Positions 16,482-26,709 are shown, counted from the stretch's first letter. The stretch is DNA of 64,000 nt from Aliidiomarina celeris (GCF_003316875.1 NZ_QMIL01000004.1:1-64000); one strand, 5' to 3'. Program-made: numbers and translations. The notes: generated from the sequence alone by a model not told the origin.

Positions 16482-17741
16482 ATGTCTGATTTTGAATTTA
16501 AAAATAACGTAATGCATGCGGAACAAGTACCCTTACCGGCACTTGCTGAGCATTACGGAACACCACTTTTTGTGTACGCAAAGGCAACCATAGAACGGAA
16601 CTGGCGGTTATTTACCGAGCATTTGCCGCCGCCGCATCGGGTTTGTTACGCGGTAAAAGCCAACAGTAACTTAGCTGTGTTGCAAACCTTAGCGCGCTTA
16701 GGGGCGGGTTTCGATGTGGTTTCCGGTGGCGAAATTGCCCGTGTTTTAAAAGCCGGCGGTAAGGCTGAGCGTATTGTATTTTCAGGGGTTGCAAAGTCTG
16801 ATCTTGAAATAGAAGAAGCGTTGCAAGCTGGAATTGGCCAATTCAACGTAGAAAGCGTTACTGAACTGGAACAAATTAGCCGTATTGCAGTAAACAAAGG
16901 CGTTACGGCTCCGGTGTCGTTGCGTGTTAACCCCGACGTCGACGCCAAAACGCATCCCTATATTGCAACGGGCTTAGAGCGAAATAAGTTTGGCATAGCA
17001 ATGGCTGATGCCTTGCCCGCCTATGAACTTGCACAGCGGTTGCCCGGCTTAACTATTGTCGGTGTAGACTGTCATATTGGCTCACAGCTTACTGAGCTAC
17101 AGCCTTTTCTCGATGCGATGGACCGTATGCTAGCGCTTATTAGCGAATTGGCCGAGCGGAATATTTTTATTAAGCATTTAGACATGGGTGGTGGTTTGGG
17201 TGTGCGCTATCAAGGTGAAACACCACCACCCGTGGGTGACTATATTCAGGCGTTGCTCTTCAAGCTAGAACAGTATCGCGAGCAAACGGGGCGTGAATTA
17301 GCGCTCTATTTAGAGCCGGGGCGCGCTATAGTGGCAAATGCCGGAATTCTGCTTACCCGCGTACAGTCAATTAAAGCGAATAAAATAAAACACTTCGTTA
17401 TGGTCGACGCGGGCATGAACGACCTCTTGCGCCCATCGTTGTATCAAGCTTGGCATAACATTGTTAATGTAGAGAACAAGCTTGGCGTTGCTGTACAAGG
17501 TGACATTGTGGGGCCAGTATGCGAAACCGGTGACTTCTTAGGCCAAGACCGAACATTGATAGCAGAGGCGGGCGACTTGTTGGCGGTGCATGGGGCCGGG
17601 GCTTACGGTTTTGCCATGAGCTCTAACTACAATTCAAGGCCACGCCCAGCTGAAGTTTTAGTGTCGGGAGAGCAACATTTTGTGGTGCGCGCACGGGAAA
17701 CGCGCGAAGACCTATGGCGAACAGAAACGCTTTTACCATAA
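16482..17741 (+). CDS. lysA: Diaminopimelate decarboxylase
   Basis: 419 residues. PLP fold-type III enzyme that decarboxylates meso-diaminopimelate to lysine. The PLP lysine is K59 (CYAVKANSN). HIGSQ, the Gly-rich phosphate loop GGGLG, EPGR and the CETGD active-site motif are intact. The ATG at 16482 follows GTGAGG; two upstream in-frame ATGs overlap the end of lptM and give a non-homologous extension. It is coupled with dapF downstream, so lysine and peptidoglycan-precursor steps sit together. Confidence 0.96.
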   Translation: MSDFEFKNNVMHAEQVPLPALAEHYGTPLFVYAKATIERNWRLFTEHLPPPHRVCYAVKANSNLAVLQTLARLGAGFDVVSGGEIARVLKAGGKAERIVFSGVAKSDLEIEEALQAGIGQFNVESVTELEQISRIAVNKGVTAPVSLRVNPDVDAKTHPYIATGLERNKFGIAMADALPAYELAQRLPGLTIVGVDCHIGSQLTELQPFLDAMDRMLALISELAERNIFIKHLDMGGGLGVRYQGETPPPVGDYIQALLFKLEQYREQTGRELALYLEPGRAIVANAGILLTRVQSIKANKIKHFVMVDAGMNDLLRPSLYQAWHNIVNVENKLGVAVQGDIVGPVCETGDFLGQDRTLIAEAGDLLAVHGAGAYGFAMSSNYNSRPRPAEVLVSGEQHFVVRARETREDLWRTETLLP

Positions 17742-17783
17742 CTCAGTTGGCGTAGCGCTGAAGCCAACAACTGGAAGGCAAGA

Positions 17784-18611
17784 ATGCAACTTCATTTTTC
17801 GAAAATGCAGGGTTTAGGAAACGACTTTATGGTGATCGACAATGTCACCCAGAATGTGTTTTTCAACCCTGAGCAAATCAAACAACTTGCCGACCGGCAT
17901 TGCGGGGTTGGCTTCGACCAGCTTTTAGTGGTTGAGCCGCCCTACGACCCAGAGGTAGACTTTCATTATCGTATTTTCAATGCCGACGGCACCGAAGTAG
18001 AGCAGTGTGGCAACGGTGCGCGTTGTTTCGGTCGCTTTGTACGCATGAAAGGTTTAACCAATAAAAATACCATTGTGGTGTCAACCAAGGGTGGAAATAT
18101 TCGGATTAAACTTGAGGGCGACAACCAAGTGAACGTAGACATGGGTAAGCCAAAATTCGACCCGCAACACATTCCATTTAAAGCCAATAAAGAAGAAGTA
18201 ACCTATATCTTGCGTGCCGAAGAGCAAACGTTTTTGTGTGGCGCGCTGAGCATGGGCAACCCGCATTGTGTTATGTTGGTGGACAACGTGCGAGAAGCGC
18301 CAGTGGCGCAAGTGGGAGCTTTGCTTACCCAACACGAACGGTTTAGCGAGGGCGCGAATGTTGGCTTTCTGCAAATTACCGGCGAACGAAGCGCGCAACT
18401 GCGGGTATTTGAGCGCGGCGTGGGTGAAACGCGCGCCTGTGGCACCGGTGCTTGTGCCGCGGCAGTGTGGGGCATACGGCAAGAAAAACTAAGTTCACCG
18501 GCAACCATTAGCCTACCCGGTGGCAGTTTAACCATTAGTTGGCAGCCGGGCCAAAGTGTGTGGATGCGGGGCCCAGCGGAACATGTATACGACGGAACTA
18601 TAAATTTATGA
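17784..18611 (+). CDS. dapF: Diaminopimelate epimerase
   Basis: 275 residues. It interconverts LL- and meso-diaminopimelate for lysine and peptidoglycan synthesis. The two catalytic cysteines are C75 (EQCGNGARC) and C219 (RACGTGAC). N-terminal [15 protein letters not shown] is typical. It lies 42 bp after lysA and overlaps the DUF484 gene by 4 bp, as in the conserved gammaproteobacterial cluster. Confidence 0.97.
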   Translation: MQLHFSKMQGLGNDFMVIDNVTQNVFFNPEQIKQLADRHCGVGFDQLLVVEPPYDPEVDFHYRIFNADGTEVEQCGNGARCFGRFVRMKGLTNKNTIVVSTKGGNIRIKLEGDNQVNVDMGKPKFDPQHIPFKANKEEVTYILRAEEQTFLCGALSMGNPHCVMLVDNVREAPVAQVGALLTQHERFSEGANVGFLQITGERSAQLRVFERGVGETRACGTGACAAAVWGIRQEKLSSPATISLPGGSLTISWQPGQSVWMRGPAEHVYDGTINL

Positions 18612-19300
18612 ATGAGCAAAACTCATCGGCAGAACAACTCAATCAATCCTTGCTCGACGCAGAACTGGTTATCGAGTATCTCGAGCAACACCCGAATTTC
18701 TTTGAGCAACACCCGCAGGTGCTCGCCAACATGAATGTGCGGCATCAACAGGCGGGGTCTGTGTCGTTGGTTGAACGCCAGCAACGTATTTTGCGCGAAC
18801 AAATTGTTGCATTGCAGGAAGAAATAACCGCTTTAATGTCGAACGCCCACCGCAATGAAAGTATTTTTAGAGGCTACAGCGCCTTGTATGTGGAATTGCT
18901 AAAGTGCGAGAGCTTGGAGCAGGTGCTCGCCAGTTTAGAAAAAACCTTTCACGAACAACTTGGTTTGCCGGGTTTAAGTTTAAAGTTTTTCGACAGCACC
19001 ATGGCGCTTCCCGAGCAATTTACCTTTACCTCCGACACGCACAAGCAACTGTTAAGCAAACGGTTTCAAGAAAAACCAATTTACATGGGCCGGCTCAGCA
19101 AAGAGGAGCAGCAGTTGCTGTTCGGCAATGAGCCTATCGAGTCAGTTGCACTGGTGCTTTTGGGCCAGCAGCAAGAGCTTGGCATGTTAGCGTTTGGCTC
19201 TAAAGACGCCGCTCACTTTGACCCCGACATGGATTACTTGCTAATTACTCAATTGCAGGCGTTATTGAGCGTAATATTGCCTCGCCTTCTTCAGGAGTAG
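18608..19300 (+). CDS. DUF484 family protein (YigA-like)
   Basis: 230 residues from the ATG in the dapF stop overlap (ATGA). DUF484 family: an N-terminal helical part with [16 protein letters not shown] and a GAF-like C-terminal region. Function unknown. It is invariably found between dapF and xerC in gammaproteobacteria. A regulatory or adaptor role is only a guess. xerC starts 2 bp after its stop. Confidence 0.9.
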   Translation: MNEQNSSAEQLNQSLLDAELVIEYLEQHPNFFEQHPQVLANMNVRHQQAGSVSLVERQQRILREQIVALQEEITALMSNAHRNESIFRGYSALYVELLKCESLEQVLASLEKTFHEQLGLPGLSLKFFDSTMALPEQFTFTSDTHKQLLSKRFQEKPIYMGRLSKEEQQLLFGNEPIESVALVLLGQQQELGMLAFGSKDAAHFDPDMDYLLITQLQALLSVILPRLLQE

Positions 19301-19302
19301 CT

Positions 19303-20196
19303 ATGTTACAACCACGGGTCGACGCTTTTATTGACTATTTAGCCCAGGTGCGTGGTTATTCCCTTCATAGCGTTGCCAGTTATCAGCGCCAACTCAATGC
19401 CGTTGTGGGTGACCTGGAGTCGCTTGGTACGTCACAGTGGGCGCAGTTAAACGTAACCATAGTAGAGCAGTTGGTGCTCTTGTGGCGTCGTAAGCGGGCG
19501 GGCATTGCCACTATTCAACAACGATTATCGGCTTTGCGGTCTTTGTGCCAAGAGTTAATTCGCCAAGGTGAGTTAACTTCGAACCCGGCTGCCTTAGTGC
19601 AGGCTCCAAAAGCAGGCAAACGTTTACCGCGCAACCTCGACATTGACAGCATGATGCGCTTGCTCGATATCGAACCGAGTGACGATTTAGCCTTGCGCGA
19701 TCGGGCTATGTTTGAATTGTTTTATAGCAGCGGTTTGCGGTTATCTGAGTTGGTGAGTTTGAACGTAACGGATTTGGGCCAGGATCGTGAATTAAGGGTG
19801 TTAGGGAAAGGCAAGAAAACACGCGTTGTGCCGGTAGGTAAAGAAGCCGAACGCTGGTTAAACTTATGGTTGAAAGCCCGCAGCCAATGGGCTGGTGCAA
19901 ATACCCCGGCGCTCTTTCTGAGCAAAAAGCAAAGCCGCATTAGCGAGCGGTCAGTACAGCAACGGCTCAAGAAATGGGGCCTTCTGCAGGGTATAGCCGA
20001 CAACGTTCATCCGCATAAATTGCGCCACAGCTTTGCCACCCACGTGCTCGAGTCGAGTCGCGACTTACGTGCGGTACAAGAACTGCTTGGCCATGCCAAC
20101 CTCAGCACTACACAAATTTATACTCAAGTAGACTTTCAACACTTAGCGAAGGTTTACGACGACGCGCACCCGCGCGCAAAGAAAAGGAGTACCTAG
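19303..20196 (+). CDS. xerC: Tyrosine recombinase XerC
   Basis: 297 residues. N-terminal SAM-like core-binding domain (about 1-95) and C-terminal catalytic domain with R146, K170, H238, R241, H264 and nucleophile Y273. Together with XerD it resolves chromosome dimers at dif. The cluster position (after DUF484, before the HAD gene) matches E. coli xerC rather than xerD. Confidence 0.96.
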   Translation: MLQPRVDAFIDYLAQVRGYSLHSVASYQRQLNAVVGDLESLGTSQWAQLNVTIVEQLVLLWRRKRAGIATIQQRLSALRSLCQELIRQGELTSNPAALVQAPKAGKRLPRNLDIDSMMRLLDIEPSDDLALRDRAMFELFYSSGLRLSELVSLNVTDLGQDRELRVLGKGKKTRVVPVGKEAERWLNLWLKARSQWAGANTPALFLSKKQSRISERSVQQRLKKWGLLQGIADNVHPHKLRHSFATHVLESSRDLRAVQELLGHANLSTTQIYTQVDFQHLAKVYDDAHPRAKKRST

Positions 20197-20197
20197 T

Positions 20198-20920
20198 ATG
20201 GCTTGGCTGCTTCATCGCCGTTTAGCGCCCTTTCAAGCAATAAGCTTCGACCTCGACGATACACTTTATGCAAATGCGCCGGTAATGCGCAAAGCCGAAC
20301 AGCATGTGGCCGATTTTATCGCCGATCAATGGCCGCAAACCGCCGAATACGACGCGAAAGCATGGCGTACACTGCGTGATCAAGTTGCTGCTGAAAATTC
20401 TGAATTGGCGAGTGATATGACTGCTCTACGCATGGCAACTTTAAGCCGCGGATTACAAGGTTTTGGAGTAAAGGAACCCGAACATGCCGCTGAAATGGCC
20501 ATGGCGGAATTTCTTATCGCGCGTAATCAAGTTGATATTGCTCCCGAAGTGCATGAGCTGCTGGCGAGCTTGGCGGCTACATACCCACTTGTGGCGATCA
20601 GTAATGGTAATGCCGACATTCGTAGAATTGGTCTAAGCGACTATTTCACTGGCACCTTCCAGCCAGGCGAGGGGCGCCGAGGTAAACCGTACAGCGACTT
20701 ATTTGAGGCGGCGACGGCGCATTTGAAATTGCCCGACGCTCGGCAGTTATTGCATATTGGCGACCACCCCATAAGCGATGTGCAAGGCGCGTTGCGTTTT
20801 GGTGCGCAAGCCATTTGGTTACAGCCGGAAGGCCGTGCGGTACAACCGGAACTTGCGGCAAACTGGTTACCACACGCCACCTTGCATAATCTGCAAGCAT
20901 TACGGCAGTTGGTGGAGTAA
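20198..20920 (+). CDS. yigB: HAD-superfamily phosphatase (YigB-like)
   Basis: 240 residues. HAD motif I FDLDDTLY (around 18-25) with nucleophile and acid aspartates, motif II SNGN, and motif IV IGDHPISDVQGA. In E. coli YigB dephosphorylates FMN in riboflavin metabolism; that activity is inferred. It starts 1 bp after the xerC stop, in the conserved dapF-DUF484-xerC-yigB operon. Confidence 0.9.
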   Translation: MAWLLHRRLAPFQAISFDLDDTLYANAPVMRKAEQHVADFIADQWPQTAEYDAKAWRTLRDQVAAENSELASDMTALRMATLSRGLQGFGVKEPEHAAEMAMAEFLIARNQVDIAPEVHELLASLAATYPLVAISNGNADIRRIGLSDYFTGTFQPGEGRRGKPYSDLFEAATAHLKLPDARQLLHIGDHPISDVQGALRFGAQAIWLQPEGRAVQPELAANWLPHATLHNLQALRQLVE

Positions 20921-20959
20921 CGCGGAATTCGCCATAAAACCGCCGCAGCGGACAACCAC

Positions 20960-20994
20960 TACTGGTTGCATATACAGTTTCAGGCCAGTAGACT
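20960..20994 (+). promoter_or_regulatory. LexA (SOS) box and promoter of uvrD
   Basis: 20960-20979 carries TACTG-N10-CAGTT, close to the gammaproteobacterial LexA consensus (CTG-N10-CAG core with an AT-rich interior). It overlaps a promoter: TTGCAT (20966-20971) and TAGACT (20989-20994), 17 bp apart. E. coli uvrD is likewise LexA-regulated. Confidence 0.85.
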
Positions 20995-21026
20995 TGCACT
21001 AATTTTCTAGCCGAGTAGGTATACCC

Positions 21027-23198
21027 ATGGACGTTTCTCATTTATTAGACGGGCTTAATGATCGTCAGCGCGATGCGGTGAGCGCAGAAGAGCGTCATAT
21101 GTTAGTACTCGCGGGCGCGGGCAGTGGTAAAACCCGTGTGTTAGTGCACCGTATCGCTTACTTAATTCAGGTCATGCAATATTCGCCGCTGTCGATTATG
21201 GCGGTAACCTTTACCAATAAAGCGGCGGCAGAAATGCGGGGCCGGGTAGAAAAACTGCTTGGCCGCGGCGTACAAAAAATGTGGATGGGTACCTTCCACG
21301 GGCTGGCGCATCGGCTGCTCCGCGCACATTACCAAGACGCGGGGCTACCACAGAACTTCCAAATCCTCGACAGTGACGACCAGGCGCGGTTGGTAAAACG
21401 CACCATGCGCGCCTTGAATCTGGATGAAAAACAATGGCCAGCAAAGCAAGCGCAATGGTATATCAATGGCAAAAAAGACGAAGGCTTAAGACCGCAACAT
21501 ATCGACGCTTACGACGTTTCTGAGAAAACCCACAAAGAAATTTATACCGCGTATCAAGACGCGTGTGATCGTGCTGGGCTCGTCGATTTTGCCGAGCTAC
21601 TGCTGAGAGCGCATGAGCTACTACGCGACAACAAGTATGTGCGCGAGCATTACCAGCGTCGGTTCCGCCATATTTTGGTCGACGAATTCCAAGACACCAA
21701 CTCCATTCAGTACGCGTGGGTGCAGTTAATGGCGGGAAACAGCAACTATGTAACCATTGTCGGCGACGACGACCAGTCGATTTATGGCTGGCGCGGTGCG
21801 CAAGTGGAAAACTTACAGCATTTCCTGCGTGACTTTCCTGCTGCCGACACTATTCGCTTGGAACAGAACTATCGGTCGACCAGCACCATATTAAAAGCTG
21901 CGAATACCGTGATTGCCAATAACGCAGACCGTTTAGGCAAAGAGTTATGGACCGAAGGGGCGGAAGGCTCGGCCATTTCCTTGTATGCCGCTTTTAATGA
22001 GCAGGAAGAAGCACGTTATGTGGTGTCGCGAATTATGCAATGGCAAGACCAAGGGGGAGCACTCAGCGACGTGGCGATTTTGTATCGCAATAACGCGCAA
22101 TCGCGGGTACTTGAAGAAAGCCTTTTGTACGCACAAATGCCTTATCGCATTTATGGTGGATTACGCTTCTTTGATCGCCAAGAAATTCGCGACGCGTTGG
22201 CTTATTTGCGTTTGATTAGCAACCGCGACGATGACGCCGCTTTTGAGCGGGTGGTGAATACGCCAACCCGTGGCGTCGGTGAGCGCACCATTGGATTATT
22301 GCGCGAGCAAGCCAAAGCCGAGGGCATCACTTTGTGGAAAGCAGCACGGAAAATGGTCAATGAGCAAATACTCACCGGCCGCGCGCGCTCGGCGGTGAAT
22401 GGCTTTATTGAACTGGTTGCACGGCTAACTGAGCAAACAGAAAACAAAAGCTTGTCGGCGCAAACCGACACTGTGCTGCACGGGTCAGGCCTTTTGGCTA
22501 TGTATGAAGCAGAGAAGAGCGACAAAGCGGAAACGCGGGTGGAGAACTTAAAAGAGTTGGTGAGTGCCACCGACTCCTTTGTACCCACAGGTGAAGAGGG
22601 TATGACACCGCTAGCAGAGTTCCTCTCGCACGCGGCTTTAGAAGCTGGAGAGGAACAAGCCGATGCGCACCAAGACGCCGTGCAGCTCATGACCTTACAC
22701 AGTGCTAAAGGTTTGGAATTCAAATTAGTGTTCATGACGGGCATGGAAGAAGGCACATTTCCATCTCAGCAGTCCACAGCGGAGTCGGGCCGCCTCGAAG
22801 AAGAGCGTCGGTTGTGCTACGTAGGTATGACACGCGCCATGGAGAAGCTAGTGCTTACTTACGCAGAAAGCAGACGTTTGTATGGGCAGGTTAATTATCA
22901 CCGGCCGAGTCGTTTTTTAAGTGAATTGCCAAGCGAATGTGTAGACGAAGTGCGGGTGAACTCTCGGGTCGAGCAGCCTGTGTCACAACGCAGTCGTTTT
23001 CATACTAGTGCGTCGCATGAAAGCTTTGAAGACACTGGATATCGGCTTGGGCAGCGGGTACTGCACAGTAAATTCGGCGAAGGCACTGTACTGAATTACG
23101 AAGGCATTGGCCCACAGAGCCGAATTCAAATTAACTTCGACGACGTGGGCAGCAAGTGGTTAATGGTTGCTTACGCCAAGCTTACCGCGCTTGAGTAG
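21027..23198 (+). CDS. uvrD: DNA helicase II (UvrD)
   Basis: 723 residues. SF1A helicase: Walker A (AGAGSGKT, 29-36), VDEFQDTN, GDDDQSIYGWRGA, QNYRST, TLHSAKGLEF and GMTRA motifs. The C-terminus (about 670-723, LGQRVLHSKFGEGTVLNYEG) is the tudor-like domain that binds RNA polymerase. It unwinds DNA in nucleotide-excision and mismatch repair and removes RecA filaments. It has its own SOS promoter although it lies in the xerC-yigB series. Its last 17 bases overlap rarD on the opposite strand. Confidence 0.97.
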   Translation: MDVSHLLDGLNDRQRDAVSAEERHMLVLAGAGSGKTRVLVHRIAYLIQVMQYSPLSIMAVTFTNKAAAEMRGRVEKLLGRGVQKMWMGTFHGLAHRLLRAHYQDAGLPQNFQILDSDDQARLVKRTMRALNLDEKQWPAKQAQWYINGKKDEGLRPQHIDAYDVSEKTHKEIYTAYQDACDRAGLVDFAELLLRAHELLRDNKYVREHYQRRFRHILVDEFQDTNSIQYAWVQLMAGNSNYVTIVGDDDQSIYGWRGAQVENLQHFLRDFPAADTIRLEQNYRSTSTILKAANTVIANNADRLGKELWTEGAEGSAISLYAAFNEQEEARYVVSRIMQWQDQGGALSDVAILYRNNAQSRVLEESLLYAQMPYRIYGGLRFFDRQEIRDALAYLRLISNRDDDAAFERVVNTPTRGVGERTIGLLREQAKAEGITLWKAARKMVNEQILTGRARSAVNGFIELVARLTEQTENKSLSAQTDTVLHGSGLLAMYEAEKSDKAETRVENLKELVSATDSFVPTGEEGMTPLAEFLSHAALEAGEEQADAHQDAVQLMTLHSAKGLEFKLVFMTGMEEGTFPSQQSTAESGRLEEERRLCYVGMTRAMEKLVLTYAESRRLYGQVNYHRPSRFLSELPSECVDEVRVNSRVEQPVSQRSRFHTSASHESFEDTGYRLGQRVLHSKFGEGTVLNYEGIGPQSRIQINFDDVGSKWLMVAYAKLTALE

Positions 23199-24150
23199 GC
23201 GTATTCCCGTGCGTATTTTCGGCCGAAGTGCGCAACGCGCGTGCCGCGGCTCTGGTTTGCCGATGGGTTTTTAATGCGTCGTAGGAATACAACGCTAGCG
23301 CCGCCCAAATAATGACAAAGGTTACCGCTTTGTCGGCGAGGAACGGCTCGCCGTATACGAACACCGCAAGCAGGAACATGAGGCTGGGGCCAATATACTG
23401 GAAGAAGCCTAAGGTCGAGTAGCGTAGGCGTTGTGCCGCTGCGGTGAAGCATAATAACGGCACCGTGGTTACCACCCCTGCCATCACGAGCAACAGGTTC
23501 AGCTGCCAACTATTGAGCAGTAAATTACTGGTGGCGCTGCCGGTAAACCAAGTGAAATAAATCAGCATTACTGGAAGCAGCAACATAACTTCCAACCAGA
23601 GGCCAGTCATAGAGTCGAATGGAAGTTTTTTGCGTAGCGCACCATAGGTGGCAAAAGATGCGGCTAAGGTAAGTGCTATCCAAGGCACGGATCCAAAGGT
23701 AATCACCTGAATGAATACCCCTGCAGCGGCCATGGCTACGGCTATGATTTGTAGTTTCCGGAGCCGTTCGCCGAAAAATAACATGCCAATAGCAACATTC
23801 AGTAAGGGGTTAATGTAATAGCCCAAACTGGCGTCGAGAATAAAGTCGTTGGCCACCGCCCAAATAAACAAAAACCAGTTAAACCCTATTAAGACCGTCG
23901 CTAAACCTAATACCATGAGTTGCTTGGGCGACCGAAATGCGGCTACTACACGATTTAGCTTTTTGGTCGCCAGCAAAAGTAAGAACACTAAACCAAACGA
24001 CCAGAAAATCCGGTGCGCCAGCACTTCCATGGCGGGCACATGGCTAATGGACTTGAAGTATATAGGTGCGACACCCCAAATGGTGTAAGCAGCAATAGCG
24101 AAAAAAACGCCGTGTTTAGCGCGTTGCGCTTGTACGTCGGAGCTGGTCAT
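23182..24150 (-). CDS. rarD: EamA-family transporter RarD
   Basis: 322 residues. About ten transmembrane segments in two EamA halves. It opens with AIAAYTIWGVAPIYFK and has the SLGYYINPL stretch of RarD proteins. The family is named for chloramphenicol-sensitive mutants; the natural substrate is unknown. It stands beside the YigI thioesterase as in E. coli (rarD-yigI-pldA-recQ), except that pldA is absent here. Confidence 0.9.
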   Translation of the reverse strand: MTSSDVQAQRAKHGVFFAIAAYTIWGVAPIYFKSISHVPAMEVLAHRIFWSFGLVFLLLLATKKLNRVVAAFRSPKQLMVLGLATVLIGFNWFLFIWAVANDFILDASLGYYINPLLNVAIGMLFFGERLRKLQIIAVAMAAAGVFIQVITFGSVPWIALTLAASFATYGALRKKLPFDSMTGLWLEVMLLLPVMLIYFTWFTGSATSNLLLNSWQLNLLLVMAGVVTTVPLLCFTAAAQRLRYSTLGFFQYIGPSLMFLLAVFVYGEPFLADKAVTFVIIWAALALYSYDALKTHRQTRAAARALRTSAENTHGNTPTQAR

Positions 24151-24204
24151 GGTGTCGGTTTACCTGCCGAGTAGAAAAATAAAAGCAAAACGCAATGGGC
24201 AGAG

Positions 24205-24675
24205 TTAGCCCACCATATAGGTACCGGTGCCAAAGGCAATCATAATGCCGTCTTGGTTGTGCATTTCCATGCGCGCTACCGCAACTTTGTTGCCCGAGCG
24301 AATAATGGTTGCGGTGCAAATAAATTCGTCGCCACGGCCCGGGCGCAAATAATCAACGCGCAGGTCGATTGTGCCAACCCTACTCATGCGCTGAATTATT
24401 TCTTCTGTTGGCGTGCTGTCGGCGAGGCGCTCTATTACGCTAGCAAGAATAACAGTACCGCCCACGGTGTCGAGTGCGGTAGCGGTAACGCCACCATGTA
24501 AAATGCGCTGCGGGGTGTTACCAACAAGTTCATTTTTCCAATGAAAACGAACCTCTGAACGCTCCGAAGCGAACTCCGTAATACGCAACCCGAGTAATTG
24601 CTGAAACGGAATTTGCGTGTTCATATAATTCGAAATTTGCTCAATCAAGGCAGAAGAATGTGCAGAAGAAGACAT
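24205..24675 (-). CDS. yigI: YigI-like hotdog-fold thioesterase
   Basis: 156 residues. A single hotdog domain of the PaaI/YigI type, with the active-site stretch LHGGVTATALDTVGG (about 79-93) and VDYLRPGRG. It hydrolyses acyl-CoA thioesters. In E. coli YigI prefers medium- to long-chain acyl-CoA; this is inferred here. A good promoter lies 32-60 bp upstream on the same strand. The position next to rarD and recQ supports the assignment. Confidence 0.88.
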   Translation of the reverse strand: MSSSAHSSALIEQISNYMNTQIPFQQLLGLRITEFASERSEVRFHWKNELVGNTPQRILHGGVTATALDTVGGTVILASVIERLADSTPTEEIIQRMSRVGTIDLRVDYLRPGRGDEFICTATIIRSGNKVAVARMEMHNQDGIMIAFGTGTYMVG

Positions 24676-24706
24676 ATGCTCATGGTTATTCTGAATTGGG
24701 CTGATT

Positions 24707-24735
24707 ACAATAGAGAGCTACATTGGTTTAGTCAA
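24707..24735 (-). promoter_or_regulatory. Sigma-70 promoter of yigI
   Basis: On the minus strand TTGACT (24735-24730), 17-bp spacer, TATTGT (24712-24707). The start point would fall near 24700, about 25 nt before the ATG. Confidence 0.65.
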
Positions 24736-24812
24736 CGCGAAAGCGGGCGACTGGATGTATTTCTTAGCCGAAACATTGGCGTTGGCTCAGCACGTCTAAC
24801 AAGTGAGAATTC

Positions 24813-26663
24813 ATGTCTGTATCCGAAATAGAAGCCGTAACTCAAGAACCGCAGCAGGATCTCGCAGAAGCAAGGCGGTTGTTACAGTCTGTTTTTGGTT
24901 ACAAGAGCTTTCGTTTTGGTCAAGAGGCGATCATTCGCCAAGTGCTCGCCGGCGGCGACACCCAAGTGTTGCTTCCTACCGGTGGCGGTAAGTCGCTCTG
25001 TTATCAATTGCCGGCGTTGCTATTGCCGGGGTTGACCATTGTGGTGTCGCCATTGGTGTCGTTAATGGACGACCAAGTTGCGGCATTACAAGCGCTCGGT
25101 ATTCCCAGTGCTGCCATTCACTCGGGTATGCAGCCAGTAGATGTTATGCAAACGTTTCGTGGTATTCATGCGGGTGAAATAAAACTTCTGTACCTTGCTC
25201 CAGAGCGCGTATTACAGCCGCACTTTCTGGAGCGCTTACAAGAGGTGCAAGTGAGCCTAATTGCGGTAGACGAAGCCCATTGTATTTCACAGTGGGGCCA
25301 TGACTTTCGGCCTGAATATGGCCAGCTTGGCACGTTACGCCAATGGTTGCCCCAAGTACCTATTTTAGCGCTTACCGCCACTGCAGATTCGGTAACCCGT
25401 GCCGATATCGCCGAACGGTTGCAATTGCGTGAACCGAGAGTTGTGCAAGGCTCGTTCGACCGCGCAAACATTCGCTACTTAGTACAGGAAAAATTTAGTC
25501 CGCAGCAGCAAGTGGCTGATTATGTACTCAAACAACGGGGTGCCTCCGGCATAATTTATTGCGGGAGCCGCAAGCGTACCGAGGAGCTGGCTGAAAAGCT
25601 AATGCGCGAAGGGGTTCGCGCGGCGGCCTACCATGCAGGGCTCGCCCACGACGTGCGGCAGTCGGTGTTGTACCGGTTTTTGCGTGACGACCTCGACGTG
25701 GTGGTAGCCACCGTTGCCTTTGGTATGGGTATTAATAAGCCAAACGTGAGGTTCGTACTGCATTATGACCTGCCGCGTAGCATTGAGGCCTATTATCAAG
25801 AAACCGGCCGCGCCGGTCGCGACGGCGCGCCCGCAGAAGCGGTCATGTTTTACGAGCCAGGCGACGCACGTTGGATTTGGCGGTTATTAGAAGAGCATGA
25901 CGAAACGCCTCAGCTACGGGTAGAAAAACAAAAGTTTCATGCCATGACGTCTTTTGCAGAGGCGCAAACATGCCGGCGTTTGGTGTTGCTCAATTATTTT
26001 GGCGAATACCGCGACCAAGCTTGTGGTAACTGCGACTTGTGCTTAGATCCGCCAAAGCAGTACGACGGCACGGTGGACGCACAAAAGGCATTGAGTTGTG
26101 TTTACCGAACAGGCCAACAATTTGGTGTGCAACATGTCGTAGACGTACTGCGCGGTAGTCATAACCAAAAAGTGAAGCAGCATGATCATGAGCAAATTAG
26201 CACTTTTGGTATTGGTAAAGACAAGTCGCCCGAGCATTGGGTTTCTGTACTGCGGCAACTTATTCACCGCGGTTTACTCGCCCAAGATATTCGTTTGCAT
26301 AGCGCTTTACAGCTTACCGAAGCGGCAAGGCCTGTGTTGCGAGGCGAAATCGCTTTAACCTTAGCAGAGCCACGTTTAGCGGCGTTGAGCAAAACCGAGC
26401 TAGTGAGTGATCGGGGCCAGCACGACAAGGCATTATTCAGAAAACTTAAAGCATTGCGCAAAAATATTGCAGAGCGAGACGGCGTGCCGCCCTTTGTTGT
26501 ATTCAGCGACGCCACGTTGCAAGAAATGGCCTTGTTGCTACCCACCTCCGCCAGTGAAATGCTTGCTGTGTCTGGTGTGGGGCAAGTTAAGCTCGACCGC
26601 TATGGGCTTATTTTTATTGAGGCCATTGGCAATTATTTAGCGGAAAACCCAATTCCGCAGTAA
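24813..26663 (+). CDS. recQ: ATP-dependent DNA helicase RecQ
   Basis: 616 residues. SF2 helicase with Walker A (PTGGGKS, 55-61), DEAH (153-156) with the aromatic-rich loop QWGHDFR, and GRAGRDG. RecQ-specific zinc ligands are C387, C404, C407 and C410. A winged-helix domain and C-terminal HRDC domain (about 530-605) complete the usual architecture. It unwinds recombination intermediates and blocked forks. Divergent from yigI with 137 bp between them; its own promoter is not obvious. Confidence 0.97.
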   Translation: MSVSEIEAVTQEPQQDLAEARRLLQSVFGYKSFRFGQEAIIRQVLAGGDTQVLLPTGGGKSLCYQLPALLLPGLTIVVSPLVSLMDDQVAALQALGIPSAAIHSGMQPVDVMQTFRGIHAGEIKLLYLAPERVLQPHFLERLQEVQVSLIAVDEAHCISQWGHDFRPEYGQLGTLRQWLPQVPILALTATADSVTRADIAERLQLREPRVVQGSFDRANIRYLVQEKFSPQQQVADYVLKQRGASGIIYCGSRKRTEELAEKLMREGVRAAAYHAGLAHDVRQSVLYRFLRDDLDVVVATVAFGMGINKPNVRFVLHYDLPRSIEAYYQETGRAGRDGAPAEAVMFYEPGDARWIWRLLEEHDETPQLRVEKQKFHAMTSFAEAQTCRRLVLLNYFGEYRDQACGNCDLCLDPPKQYDGTVDAQKALSCVYRTGQQFGVQHVVDVLRGSHNQKVKQHDHEQISTFGIGKDKSPEHWVSVLRQLIHRGLLAQDIRLHSALQLTEAARPVLRGEIALTLAEPRLAALSKTELVSDRGQHDKALFRKLKALRKNIAERDGVPPFVVFSDATLQEMALLLPTSASEMLAVSGVGQVKLDRYGLIFIEAIGNYLAENPIPQ

Positions 26664-26681
26664 ATTAATAAAAGTTTCGCA

Positions 26682-26709
26682 TTGTCATAATCCTGCAACG
26701 TTCTACACT
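26682..26709 (+). promoter_or_regulatory. Candidate promoter of the Oar-like receptor gene
   Basis: TTGTCA (26682-26687), 16-bp spacer, TACACT (26704-26709). This would give a leader of about 190 nt. A second possibility is a weaker -10 near TAGAAT around 26801, so the true start site is uncertain. Confidence 0.4.

Noticed and set aside
22202-22756. Minus-strand open frame of 184 codons within uvrD
   Set aside because: Antisense to conserved helicase motifs; Ser/Cys-rich composition typical of shadow frames.
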